DNA of 64,000 nucleotides from Strix aluco (lineage: Eukaryota > Chordata > Aves > Strigiformes > Strigidae). How positions within the stretch are numbered: the first letter of the stretch is position 1; each line of letters starts with the position of its first letter. The notes beneath the pieces were generated by a model that saw only the letters and a list, made by a program, of their open reading frames with translations, had not been told where the DNA came from and did not search any database. Both the position numbers and the translations under genes were made by a program. The DNA lies in contig NC_133948.1 of the NCBI RefSeq assembly GCF_031877795.1, forward strand, positions 12,942,948-13,006,947, given 5' to 3'. Of the stretch, positions 34,105 to 45,800 are shown piece by piece.

Positions 34105-36689
34105 CGGGTTTGGGAGCGGGGGGTGTGTTTTGCAATTCCTGCCCTGTCAGCCGAGTATTTTGGAGAGGATGAAACAGCCGTGGAGAATCTGGGCTGTGGC
34201 AGCTGACCTCTCTCGCCGGCCTGAGGATCCTGGCTGCTGTGGGGCCACGGCACTTCAGCAGCTGCCCTGGCCCCCGCCGCCCCCTCCTGCCACCCTGCAC
34301 CCAGCCCACCTGCCCAAAATAGCCCCCGAGCTCAGGGCCGGCTGCTTTCACCCCAGAGTCACCTGTTAAAAATACCCCCTCAGTGGGGCTGGGCCAAGCT
34401 GCTCCCCTCACTGTAAAGCCATGTGTCCCCATGCCACCGAGCAGCCCACTGTACTGGGAAATGGGTCACTGGTGGCACCCCTAGCGTGGCACTGTGAGGG
34501 CAGTGGGACCCCGCAGGTGGGTGTTTAGGGGATGCTGGGGCAGGGGATGGACCCCTTTCGGGGTCAGGAGGATGCAGCGTCTCAGCCACCCAGCACTGCC
34601 CACAGAGCCCGGGTGTGAGGGGCCCTGCGGGATGCAGGAGGAAAACCGTACTCCAGCTCTGCTTCCTCGGCCGCCTTCACTGGGCAGGCCCGGAGAAATG
34701 TCCCCTAACTGCGAGAAGAGGGAGAGGGACCCCGGGCAGCAGACAGGCAGGGTCCTCACAGCGCTGCTCAGCACCTGCCTCCTCCTCGCCCTCCTCCTCC
34801 TCGCCCCACCGCATGCTCCGGCCCTGCCGCAATCGCCGTGCACGGGCAGGGCGAGGCGGTAATCACAGCCGCGCTGCGGCGGGGCTAATTACAGGGCAGC
34901 GGCGGGGAGCGGGCAGCGTGCCGTGGGAAGAGGTGCGGCAGCGGTGGCGGGGGAGCTCCTGGCCAGCATCCACCCGGCAACAAGGCCCCGACCATGCAAG
35001 CGGGGGGTACCTGTTGGGGACAAGGGGCTCCCCATGGAGGTGGTCCAGGCACAGCTCTGGTGGGCGATGGGATGTGCTGGAGAATGGGATGTCATCGGTG
35101 AGGGTCATGCTGGATACAGGATGACTTCCTCATGCCGCATCCTCCCTCCTGGCTCTGCCTCATGCTCCTTCTCTCCAGCATCTGCAATTTTTCTAATAGA
35201 CTTGATGGAACTAATTACAGCAGGAAGACTTTAATGCAGCGCAGGCCGCGCAGCAATTCAGCCGCTGGTCACTCCAAGGGCATTAATCATGCTGCACCGA
35301 CGCGGCATCACTGGGGGAGGGAGCTGCCTCTCATGGCGCAGGGTAGGGCTACTCCCTTGTGCTCAGCTCCTTCACCCCCACCATGTGTGGGGACAGTCAG
35401 CCATCATGGGGGTCTCCCTGGGGACTGAGGTGGATGCCTGGAGATGTCTGGGGAGGTCCCAGGTGCTGGCTGAGCACCCCTGGGTGCAGTGAGGCAGCTG
35501 CCAGCAGAGAGGCAGAGCATCCCCCTCCATCCTCTTGTCCTGCCCAGCTGCCCCTGCCAGGCTGGGGGCTCCTGCTGCCCAGGGGTGACAGCAGGGTGTC
35601 CTGGGGGACATCGCCACACACTGAGCCTGAGCTCAGCTGGGCACCTCTCGCCTTGGCTGGGGAGCAGGATCACCTCAACGCCCAGCTCTGTACCCACTTG
35701 GGCAAACACCAGCCCATGGGGAGAGGGGGACAAGTCCTGAGGAGGTTGTGGGGTGCCCCATGATCCTGCTGTGTTTCCAGGAGCCTCCTAACATCTCCAG
35801 TCCCACGATTCCCCATGTAGCTCCAGGCCACCCTCCCTCCCTGGCTAGGAATCCTCCCTGTCGCCTTGTTTATCCCGATTAGTCACACGTTCCCTCCCGC
35901 CGGCTCTTGCTGTCTCTGGGCCATCCCAATTTAGCTCCTGTTGTCACTCCAAATCTCCCGGCTGCCTCTCACCACTGAGCTGGCCCCAGAACATCAGTTC
36001 TGGGAAGCATGAAGTGGCCTCACAGCCTCCCTCCTCCTCCGATTGACCTGCGGACGCTGCCTCGCGTCCCCTGGATCCATCCATGCTGCGGCCAGACCCT
36101 TCCTGGGTGCCCATCTGAGCCCTGTTGTGAACAGCACGGGGACCTGGCCCAGTGCTACTGCTCCCCTGTGGGGCTTCCAGCCAGTCCAGGAGAGCACCCC
36201 AGGGTGAGGGGCATCATCTGGGGTGACGGAGAGTCCCCACCGCCCTGTTGCTCATGGGGGAGTGCCCTGGTTCCTGCCAAGGAGGTGACTGCAGCGGGAC
36301 CCTGTGGCGTGGGAGCACCGTGCAGGGCTTGGAGAGAGGCCTGTGTGGGCAGGGAAGGGCACAGCCCCGGGGAGAGCACCAGCGATCCCAAACAGTGACC
36401 TCCACGGGGAGACGGCTGCATTTCTGGCTTGGGCTACCGGTGCCTGAACAGGGCAAGGGGATCCAAAGTGCCTGGCAAAGGGCAGCAAAAGCCTGGCCCA
36501 GCAGGGAAGTGAGAGCTGCCAGAAATACTAGCCCACAACTTTTTTTGCTTCAGTGCCCCGAGGAGCCAGTCCTTGGCAGCTGGGAGAGGAGGCACATGCC
36601 CTTCCCTTCAGAGCAGCTGAAACAACCCAAAATATCCCACCACGCACAGTCGGATCCAAAAGGAACATGACAAACCGGGCTGCGATGAG
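34105..36689. other. Intergenic region between SRRM4 and HSPB8
   Basis: GC-rich upstream region of HSPB8 followed by ordinary intergenic DNA. No gene is supported; open frames of up to about 169 codons overlap on both strands and follow base composition. A small AT-rich block at 35195-35290 is listed separately. Confidence 0.5.
35195..35290. promoter_or_regulatory. Small AT-rich candidate regulatory block
   Basis: Contains GGAACTAATTACAGC, GACTTTAATGCAGC and GGGCATTAATCATGC in 95 bp, surrounded by GC-rich DNA, about 1.1 kb upstream of the HSPB8 TATA box. Clustered homeodomain-type cores suggest an enhancer; this is inference. Confidence 0.3.
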
Positions 36690-36709
36690 AAGGAAATACT
36701 GTCTGAACC

Positions 36710-36715
36710 TTTATT
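36710..36715 (-). terminator. SRRM4: SRRM4 poly(A) signal (predicted distal)
   Basis: AATAAA on the minus strand within CCAATAAAGG, followed downstream by a T/G-rich stretch (TTTGTCATGTT). It would end SRRM4 near 36690, giving a 3' UTR of about 5.9 kb. Other AATAAA words occur nearer the stop (for example near 37130 and 38150), so several ends are possible. Confidence 0.5.
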
Positions 36716-39700
36716 GGAACCCTTTTTCTAACCAGGCTAACAACTCAAATACCCCAGGAAGACTAAAGAATACAGTATGCATTTCGATGGAGAGCAAAGG
36801 GGGTTTTACAGTGAAGTCAAATGAACAGATGCAGCGGTGTCATTTGGTAAGGAATCGACCAACAGGGGGGAAAACAGAGACACCATTTTCCTCGCGGCTT
36901 TTCTCACGTCTTGACTTTTGTACTCAATCTTCTCATTCCCTGGGTTTCAAAGGCGGAGAGCTGCCCCCAGGCCGGTGAGGTTCAGGGTGTTGTTCTCTAG
37001 GCAATAGCCCAAAACTCGGGATGCTTGACCACAAAGCTGTTGCTACGACAGCAGATGTACCAGTGCTTCGGAGACCATCCTGGTCATGTGCAAACTTCCA
37101 GGTAGCAGCAAAACTCATGAGAATTATTTATTCCCTGGTAAAGAGGTAATAAAACCCCACAGGACACTAAAGGGCAAAGTCTTCACTTAGGCACCTGAAT
37201 CCATCCCTTTCTCAAACAAATATCCTGAGAGCCCCGAGGCTGAGCGCCGCGCAGCTCCTGGCCAGCGATGCGGGAGCAGCCCGGCGCTGGGCACTCGCCT
37301 GCCGACACCGGAGCCGTATCCACCCTCTGCCAGCCCGGGCAGCTCTGCAGGTGAAGAGGACAATGGCTGTGGTGTCGGTGGAGTGACACTGGCACAGGTC
37401 GTGATTTTTAGCTTTTTCAAAGCTGGGGGAGGACGCCTGCAGCAAGCTCCAGCTAGTGTCAGAAATGACAGGAGAGACTTCCCCCGTCCTGTCCTGTCCT
37501 GGCCACCTTTCCTGAGCTCACGCCCGGGCAAAGCTACTGGTTCTGGCACAAAGCTCAGGGAAGGGGGCAAAGTAGGACATGGCACAAGGATGAGGGTCTC
37601 AGGATGGGGCAGGGTGGACATCCTTGCTTCCTGGCAGAGACCACAGCAAGTCACTTCAACCCTATCCCTCTCCTCGCATCAATGAAAGGGTGACAAGTCC
37701 CCCCTTTCCCCAGTAACGAGAGAGCCAAGAGGGGGTGAGTGGTGGGAGATCAGAGATCTCCGGGGATCTCTGACGATCCAAGGAGCTCTACCTACGCAGC
37801 ATGGAGCTGGAAGAGCAGGGTTATTCCTCTGCCACAGCTGGCCTGTTGCCTCTGAATGCCCAGCACCTTTCCAGGGGGTTGTGATTTGTCAATAGAAGCT
37901 GGTCCAAGAAGATGGAGGATTTTCCCCTGCCTTGTTCATCTCCATCTAAATGAGGTTCCTCCCTAAATCACTGGGGGTTGAGCTCCAAATGAGCCTAATT
38001 TGTCTGCCAGATGCCTCCATGCCAGCAGGTGACAGCCTCAGTAATTCACCTCTCTGATAACCTCTCTCCGATGTATATGGCAACACCTCAAAGGCTCCTT
38101 CCTTCATGGACCCAACGGCAAGACCCAATATCTTTTTTTAAGTAATGCTCAATAAATAGAAGAAATAAATATTAAATAGAAGCTAAATCCTCTCAGCCTG
38201 TTCAACATATGTACAATGCATAGCAAAATAACAGTGATTGGCTGTTGCAGACAAGTTTGGTCCAAATTCAGTCCCCCAAAACAACAAAAACTTGAGAAAA
38301 GTTGCAGTCAACATAAAGCAATGCTCAGCTGAGTGCTGTAACCCATGAAGAAAAGAAGTAACAAAACAGTGCTTTAAAATATCCCTTATCTTCAGCAAAC
38401 CTGCAGAGATTGTGTTGGGTTTTCTGGAGCCTGGCTGGGGTTGGGAGAGGTGGGATGAGCCTCGCTTGGTGTGACAAACCCAGAGCCAAGGCAGGTCCAG
38501 GGAGCGGGGAGAGCTGACAGCACGACTCTGGGGTCGGGGACATTTGGGAGTGGGTGTTGTGATGTGTGCTCTGCCAGGGAAAGGAAACTGGGGCACTTGT
38601 GGGATGAAAACAAACTCGTGGGTGGGAAAGAGCCTCTGTGTTTACGGAAAGCAAAACCCTCTGAGATAGGGCCTCCAAAAAATGGCTGAGAGATTTTCCT
38701 GAAGCGTTGAGGCTGCAGATGACCCTGGGCATCCCTCGTGCAGCCGACCACAGGCAAGCAGTGATTCACCAACAGCAAAATGACCGAGTTGCCTTTCCAC
38801 CAGGTGAATGCTGCTCTCTGCAGAAAGCACCAGCAGCAACCTGAGACGCTGGACGCGGAGAAAAAAATCCTTAAAAGCAATGAACGAGTGAAACAACCTT
38901 AAAAAAAAAGCACTGGCAAAAGGCACAGAGACAGAAAAGCTCACGGGCTTCACGCAAACCGACGGAAAACCCAGCTGTCCACTGACAGGGAGGGTGATGT
39001 TCCAGGTTGTACTAAAAATTTTAAATAAGTTAAAAAATAAATACCACCACGGAGGAAAACTCATATGTATATGCAGATGTGCACATATACACGTACACAT
39101 ACACACACAGACTTGGTTAGGTCCTGTCACCAGAGGCTGGATTTTGCAAGCATCTTCAGCACGGATCACTCTCTCACGGTCTCGTTTCTTTAGTTTTTCC
39201 ATGGGTGGGTCATTGTGCAGCGATAAACACGGCAGGGGAGTCCTAGCGACGGCATCCTCCCAGGGAAACCAGCGGTGCCTGTGCAGAGCAGCTCAGTTTC
39301 GGGCTGTGCGCTGGCTGCGGAGCCAAGGGAAACAGCAGCGGTGGCCAGCTGGCACCCGGCCGGCGCGAGCACGGGCCGGGAGGAGACTTCCCCTTGCAGC
39401 ACCACAAACACCCCGTTGCTCAGCTGGTTGGCGAGAAGACCCTCGCTGTCACCTCCGTGCAGTCCTAGGCCCGTTTCTGTGGTCACATCCATCGCGTTCC
39501 TGCACAAATCTAATGAGAAACCCTAGATTTTAATATGGAAACACAAACAGCTCTGCCCTGCATGCCTCTGTCCGTCACACGCTCTCCGCCCTGCTCCAGA
39601 GAGCACAGACAAAGGGACACGTCGGCTGCAGGAGTGACTGTCACTCCTCCAGTCACTTCACCGAGAGGGGCCAGTGCTGTAAACCTTTACACAAGAACAG

Positions 39701-39846
39701 CGGCATGGATACATTCAAACAAACAAATAGATCCAAAAATAACTTATTGTTTGGAAAAAAAAAAAAAAGATAATAAATAAATACTGGTAACGGTGACCAC
39801 CTGCATCCATTCTGACATACAATTAAAAATAGAATAACAATAATAA

Positions 39847-39867
39847 TAAATAAATAAATAAATAAAT
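39847..39867 (-). promoter_or_regulatory. SRRM4: AU-rich element, five overlapping AUUUA
   Basis: The minus strand reads five overlapping ATTTA pentamers, followed by TTATTATTATTG. Inside a 3' UTR this is a class II-type ARE, the kind bound by ELAV/Hu, TTP or AUF1 proteins. It could also be only a tetranucleotide microsatellite. Confidence 0.5.
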
Positions 39868-41105
39868 TACAAGGTTTACTCCAACGCAATTCTGCTCGGG
39901 AAACCCCAGGAGCGTTGAGCTGCCACGGACTGTCCAAGCAGAGGCAGACTTTGAAGCACGGATCAGCCAGACGGGTCCGAGAGCTGCCGTCAGCCCGCGC
40001 AACCCGCAGAGTCATCTCCCGTCCCACGGCCAGTGAGTGCTGCTGACCCTGACGCGGTGCTTCAACCATCCGTCCCCAGCCACGAGGAACTCAAGTCAGT
40101 GTTGTGTTTGATATTTACACCAGTTGCACAAAGCCCCTCTTCTTTTCTTTCCTAGTTTTTGATGTCCTGACTCGCTGCTTCCTTGCTACAGATGCATGTG
40201 TGCGTTAGGGGGTGTTAAGGAGCATGAGGCTACACTTGAAGTGGTAGGTCTGGGGTTTGGGCTCCCATCACTGCCTTGGGGTCTTCCCGGGGAGCAGAAG
40301 GATGGGGCGTTTCAGTATCAGACTGGGAGAGACTCTTTGGGGAAGAAGCGTGAGGTTTTCAGCCCTTTACAAGAAAGGGAGGTCACTGCAGAAGATGGCC
40401 AAGGGGCCGCTGTCAGGGCCAGCACAGCAGGGGAGGCAGTGGCACCCCAGTGCAAAAACACCCCGTCTTTGATCCCTCAAGCACAGCCCTAGAGCGTTTG
40501 CTCAGCCCTACCAGGAACGCTTTTCTCTGTGTCCTAGAAAGCGGCCTCCCAGGAGACAGACACATGTCCCCACCAAGCCACTGACCACACCAGTGCCCAG
40601 CTCTCTGCCTTGGCCACCCTCATCCTCACATTACCTGCAGTGAGCAAGGCAGGGAATGAGGGGCTGGGAAAAGGGGGGGCTTTGGGGGTTGAAGGCACAG
40701 GACAAGGGGGACCAGCAGTAGGAAGGATACCGGGAAAAAGGGACACCTGGCATAAAACTTCCCCTCGTACCACCCAGGTGGAAATACACCCCACGCTGCT
40801 GTGCTTTCCAACAGATGACAGGTTTCTGTGCTTGCTAAGGTGATCAGCCAACTCCACCAGACACCGAACGGCCCTTGGCCTTCCTCCGCTGGCTTTGCCC
40901 CTTTACGGCTGCCTGCGGGCTGGGGGGCTGTAGGTGACTCTTTAGCTGGTGGGGGGGTTGCATTTCTTTCAAGCCCCTCTCCTCCTCCACCAGATGCTGG
41001 CTCCACTTAGCCCTTTCTGTGACACTTAAATGACACACCTCCTTGACTCATTAAGCCCAAACTCGTTAATAATCATGCAGGATGGAAGGGGAGGGGATGG
41101 AAAAA

Positions 41106-41125
41106 GGGAGGGAGGGAGGGAGGGA
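41106..41125. repeat. (GGGA)n microsatellite
   Basis: Five perfect GGGA units within the predicted SRRM4 3' UTR. Confidence 0.9.
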
Positions 41126-42575
41126 AGTCTTAAACCCAAATTAGCGTCTCTATGCACCCAGGTGTTGTAAGAGAAAGAAACTCCTCAGCACCAGCTCAGC
41201 CTGTGCTGGGAGAAGCCTTTGTTGCCCTGCAAAACACAGTAATTGCGCAGGCAGCTGGGCTGGCAGGCCTGGCAGGGAGACAAAACCCCGGGGCCCAGGG
41301 CCGCCCAGGCAGGCCGGGCCCTCCTGCCGCTGCCTGCGGCTCCTTGGAAAACCAGGCAATTAGTGGGGGGTCCTTTCTGTCCCCCTGCACTGCTCTGTCC
41401 TCCCAGTGACAAACTGAGCACGAGGGCATCCAGGCCCTGAGACGGGGCTGCTAATCCTGCCTCAGGGGAGCCTGAGGGTCTCAAGGAGAAATGATTTCCT
41501 GAAATCCTCCTGACACTGCTTAAAATTGCTGCCTGCTATGAGGAAGGGGGATGGGGGTCCCCTGGCTCAAGCAGTGCCCTTTTAACCCCGTGTGCTCTCC
41601 CTACACCCCACAGCTGGGCTATCTCCCTATCTCCTTACAGTCCCACCAGCATTGCACACCAAGGGCAAGGCTCCCTTCTGAAAAACCTAAACCCAAACTG
41701 CCAGAGGGTTCCTCCGAGAAGGGAACCCCCCAGCCCCTATCTCTCACGCCTTGGCCTGACCCTCGGCGCACAGCGTGGCACCAGCTCCCCTCTCCCTTGT
41801 ACCCCACTGGCCCCCCATCTACTTCAGATCTCAGCAGTTTGTGTGCAAGCAAGTCACAGTGCTGGGGGGGATAAAACAACCCGGAGAAAGATGATGCATA
41901 CCTGGTAGGAAAGGGCAGGAGAAAGAGAGGGAATGTGTTTTTTTTTCCCCAGGAATTACGTCAGGAGGGATTTCTAGACTTCTATTTATAGCAAGGACTG
42001 GCTGACCAGCAATAAATAAATATTCTCTCATGGGAGAGGCTTGCTGCAGAGTGGGCAGAAACTCTGGAGGAGAGACCCGAGGGACCTGATATTTGCCTTG
42101 GTGGGGACAGGTCACTCCCACTCATCACCAAAGCTTCCCAGCAAATTCCTCCCTAACCAGGTCTCTCCCTCCAACAGAAATTAATTTGCTGGTTCCTGGT
42201 TTGGCAGAAGGGCAAGGAGCTGAATTCTTTCCTTTGGACCAGCTGGTAGTGCTCTGGAGAGCGGCAGCGATGGGGAGACAGGGACGTCAGGGAGGATGGA
42301 GCAGGCCTGTCGTGACAGAGCCTCTGTAAAGCACCGACCCTTCTTCCAGCCCTGGCCTGAGGAGCTGGGACCGATCCACCCACTCCGAGAGGTGCCGAGG
42401 GGGCTGCACCGGGCGCACCAGGGCTCCTACTCCGAACTGGGGAAGGGGGACCCAGCGCTGCCACCACATCAGTACTGGGGATGATTGCTATCGATGGCCA
42501 GGTAGGTGGGAAGGAAGCGGAGAATGCCAGGAATTTGGAGGCGACGCCAGCACACGAGCCGGTCCGCGGCACTCC

Positions 42576-42840
42576 CTAGCGACGCAGGCTGTCGGAGCTG
42601 CCTCCTGAGTCATAGCTCCTGCTCCTGCTGCGGCTGCTCCTGGGGCCCGAACTCCGGCTGCGGCTCCTGCCCTCGGCGCTGCTGCTGCTCCAGCTTCGGC
42701 TCCGGCTTGTCCGGTAGCTGGAGTAGCTCCGGCTCCGGCTCGGGGAGCGGCTGAAGCTGCTGTACCAGGAGGAATAGCTGCTGGCGCTGCTGGAGGAGGA
42801 GGGACTGGGGCGGTAGTAGGGGATGGGGCGTTTGCGGGCG
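42576..42840 (-). CDS. SRRM4: SRRM4 last coding exon, eMIC C-terminal half and RS tail
   Basis: 265 nt from acceptor CCCCACAG to TAG. It begins with the last base of the codon completing S-ARKRPIPYYRPSPSSSSS, then SWYSSFSRSPSRSRSYSS and an RS-rich tail ending GGSSDSLRR. ARKRPIPYYRPSPS is nearly invariant in vertebrate SRRM4 and belongs to the enhancer-of-microexons domain. Confidence 0.97.
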
Positions 42841-45800
42841 CTGTGGGGACAGAGAGACACGGGTAGATTTACCGCCAAAATCTCCAAAAAGCACTGTTTA
42901 CTCTGCACAACACTCCCCAAAAACGTGACTGTGTTTAAAAGAAAAAAAAGTAAGAGATCAGGTAGCTGACAGGCCTTGGGATTCAAACCACCCACCGCCA
43001 CAGCCCTGGGGAATGTCCCAGGCACCAAGTGTGAGGCTGGGCTCTGCTTGATGTTGTCCCAAAGAGCCCTCACTGTGAAGGTTAGAGGCCATATTTGACT
43101 CTCTCGACAGTGTGGGACATTTACCACAGGAGAGGGTGAAACAAAAAGCCCGTGGGGGATGCTCCTAGCACGTGAGGGGTGAGTCCCTGCTCTGACTTCA
43201 TCTGCCTTTTGGATTCAGCTGTTGTAAATGAGACACCCCCCCCCCGCCCCCATCCTCCCTCTGCCTGTAGCTGGAAATCCCCAAGCTGTAGGAGGGGCAG
43301 AAGGGCCTGCTGATCAGGATCCAGGAATCAACTGGTCTTCTCCTGCAGAAACCTCCGCTGGCAAGGGCTGGGACCCAAGGCCAGCCCTCATCCCCCTGGG
43401 GAGCGCCAGCTGAGCCTGCCTCCCAACGATGGGACCGCACGGCCTTACCTCGTGATGCGCCGAGCTTCGAGGTGGCTGGGAGAGTCTCTCCTGCGTTTCC
43501 TCAGGGGCGAATAGGACCGTCGCCGCCGCTGCCGGTCACGCTCCCTGTGCGACTCCTTCTCACTGGAGCTGTACTTGTGCTCTCGCTCACGGTCTCTGGG
43601 GAAGGCACAGGTTGGAAAAAGTCACTGCTGGGTTTTTGTGGGGTGGGTTTTGGATACGGAGGCGATGACCCGTGAAGGCACAGATGAGCAGAGGACACTC
43701 CGCTCCAAAAGGGACCACTCTAACCAAAGTGGCACCAGCCCTGCGCACACTCACTTAGCTGGACAAAGGAACACTCATCTGGCTGGACAGATGGACACCT
43801 GCTAATTGCGTTTGGGGTTTCAGCAGTGTCTCCTGGTGGTCCTGTGCTGCCAAGCTAAGATGGCTTCCACGTACCTGTGTCTGTGGATACACTCTGTATT
43901 TAACTCCACTAAAATTGCTCTGGCTGGCCATGCCGCAGAGGCAGGCGAGAACAACTCTGCCAGCAGCCCCCACGTAAGTGGAGGGCCCCCGGCAGGGCTG
44001 TGCGGCTCCGCACGGCTCCTCAGGAGTGCTGGTGTTGCTATGGTTTTCTCTTTTGTTAAATTCCCGTACACGTCAGCACAGGCCCTTCTGTGGAGTGTAG
44101 CTGACTTCGTACACCCTGCTCAATGCCATCTGCAAAGCAACATGTTACAGGTCAAGGGCCTGATCCTTGCACGCAGGAAATGTTCTCCTATACCAGCACA
44201 GGGATTGTAACAGCCTGCAAGAATCAGACCCTGGGAATGTAACATTTTAAGGGTGCAAAATGTTCACAGCAGCAGAAATGTTACCAGAAAAACCTGCCCA
44301 AAGGCATCTCTACTAGGGCTGAGCTATGAGATGTGTGTTTTCTAGGGTGTATGAAAGGAGCAGAGTTGCCTGGACTGTGTTTCCCTCTGCAAGGCTGTGT
44401 GAGTGCCAGCACGGGGGTACCTGGCATCTGCCCATGCGGCAGGGGCACTTCCCAGGGCCTGACTACTCTTTGGTAGAGCCACGACCCTTGAAAAGTGGGG
44501 TCTTTCCCTCCTGCAATAAGATCCCTCTCTGACAAGGGCTGCAGCAGGCTCCTTGGGCGATGAAAGCTGTGGGCAGACCCAACCGGAGCCTAACGCTCTG
44601 CCCACCGTTTACACCAGCACGATGGAGAGGGGCTCTCCCCGGGTTTTCCTATGAGGCATCTCCCACTCGCACGAGGCCCTGGCAAGCACCACCGAGCAGC
44701 CATCTGCGCACTCTCGACTGCGCTGCGTGTTCCCCGCAAGAGCTCAGAGCGGAGGAACAGGCACTTCACCTGCCACACGCTCTGTCTGTGAGATACCATG
44801 ATGCTTCAAAGCCAGGGATAAAGCAGGTCTCCTTCCCAGAAACCTACCCCTAAAGTGCTTTGATTGAAATTCCCCTGAATCAATGCAGGGCAGTCCTTGG
44901 CTATAGGAAATCTGCTTTTCCCACGAAAAGTGAAAGGCTCATCTCTGGGCTCTTCCCTCTGCAACCAGCACCAGCTCTGGGGCAATAAATGGTGAGAAAT
45001 TTCCACTGGACTGAGGGCTAACATAACATACTGCCATATGCCTTACTCCGTGTCCCCCTGCTCCTTCTCACCCTGGTGCTGAGGACTAAAGCACCCAGTG
45101 AGGAAGCTGAGGGAGCAGTTTGGGGCTGGCAGGAGCCAGCAAGTGTGCTGGAACCCAAACAAGTGATGGAGGCGGTGGGAAAGAATGAGGCAGCAGATAT
45201 CACATGAGGAGACAGCTGTACCTGCTAGGGCTGTAGCGGGAGTAACTGGGGCTCCGACGAGGCCTTGAACTCCTGCTCTCAGGACTTTTTTTGCAGGATT
45301 TGGAGGAATAGCTGGGGGAACGTGAAGAAGACCTGGGGATAGGCAAGAACCATAAAAGAGTTAAAGGTGCTGGAGGGTGATGCTGTACCAGACTCCTCCG
45401 AATCTGGGCTCTTGGGGAGTAAGAGATGCCCCATATTTCAGGGTGTCAGCTCAGCTGTGGGTGGCCAGTTCACCCCAAGCTATGTGGGTCCTTAGGCACC
45501 CCCCCAACTCTTACACCTCCTGCTGCAAGGAGCCTGCCAGCCTGCAAGAGTTAGACATTGCCCAGGCTCACAGAGACAGCCATTTTAGCTGGCCTTACCT
45601 CTTTCCTGAAGAGCAGGACCTGCTTCGGGAGTACCTGGGAGAGGCCTTGTGGTGTGAGGAGCGGGAGCGGCTGGAGTGGGGGGAGGATCTGCCTGTGCTG
45701 GTGTACGACTCGCTGCGGGAGCACGGCCTCAGCGGGGAGCTGTGGGTTGAGGACGGGAGGAAGTTTCGCTTCTTCTCCTCTGAACAGCTGAGACACAAGG

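Larger units (their letters stand above)
36690..42575 (-). other. SRRM4: SRRM4 3' UTR (predicted)
   Basis: Runs from the TAG at 42576-42578 to the poly(A) signal at 36710. SRRM4 is known for a long 3' UTR. The region holds an AUUUA array (39847-39867), two GTGCCTT words matching the miR-124 seed, a CA-rich tract near 39081-39110 and a GGGA repeat at 41106-41125. Open frames here, such as those near 38392-39202, lack coding support. Confidence 0.55.
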
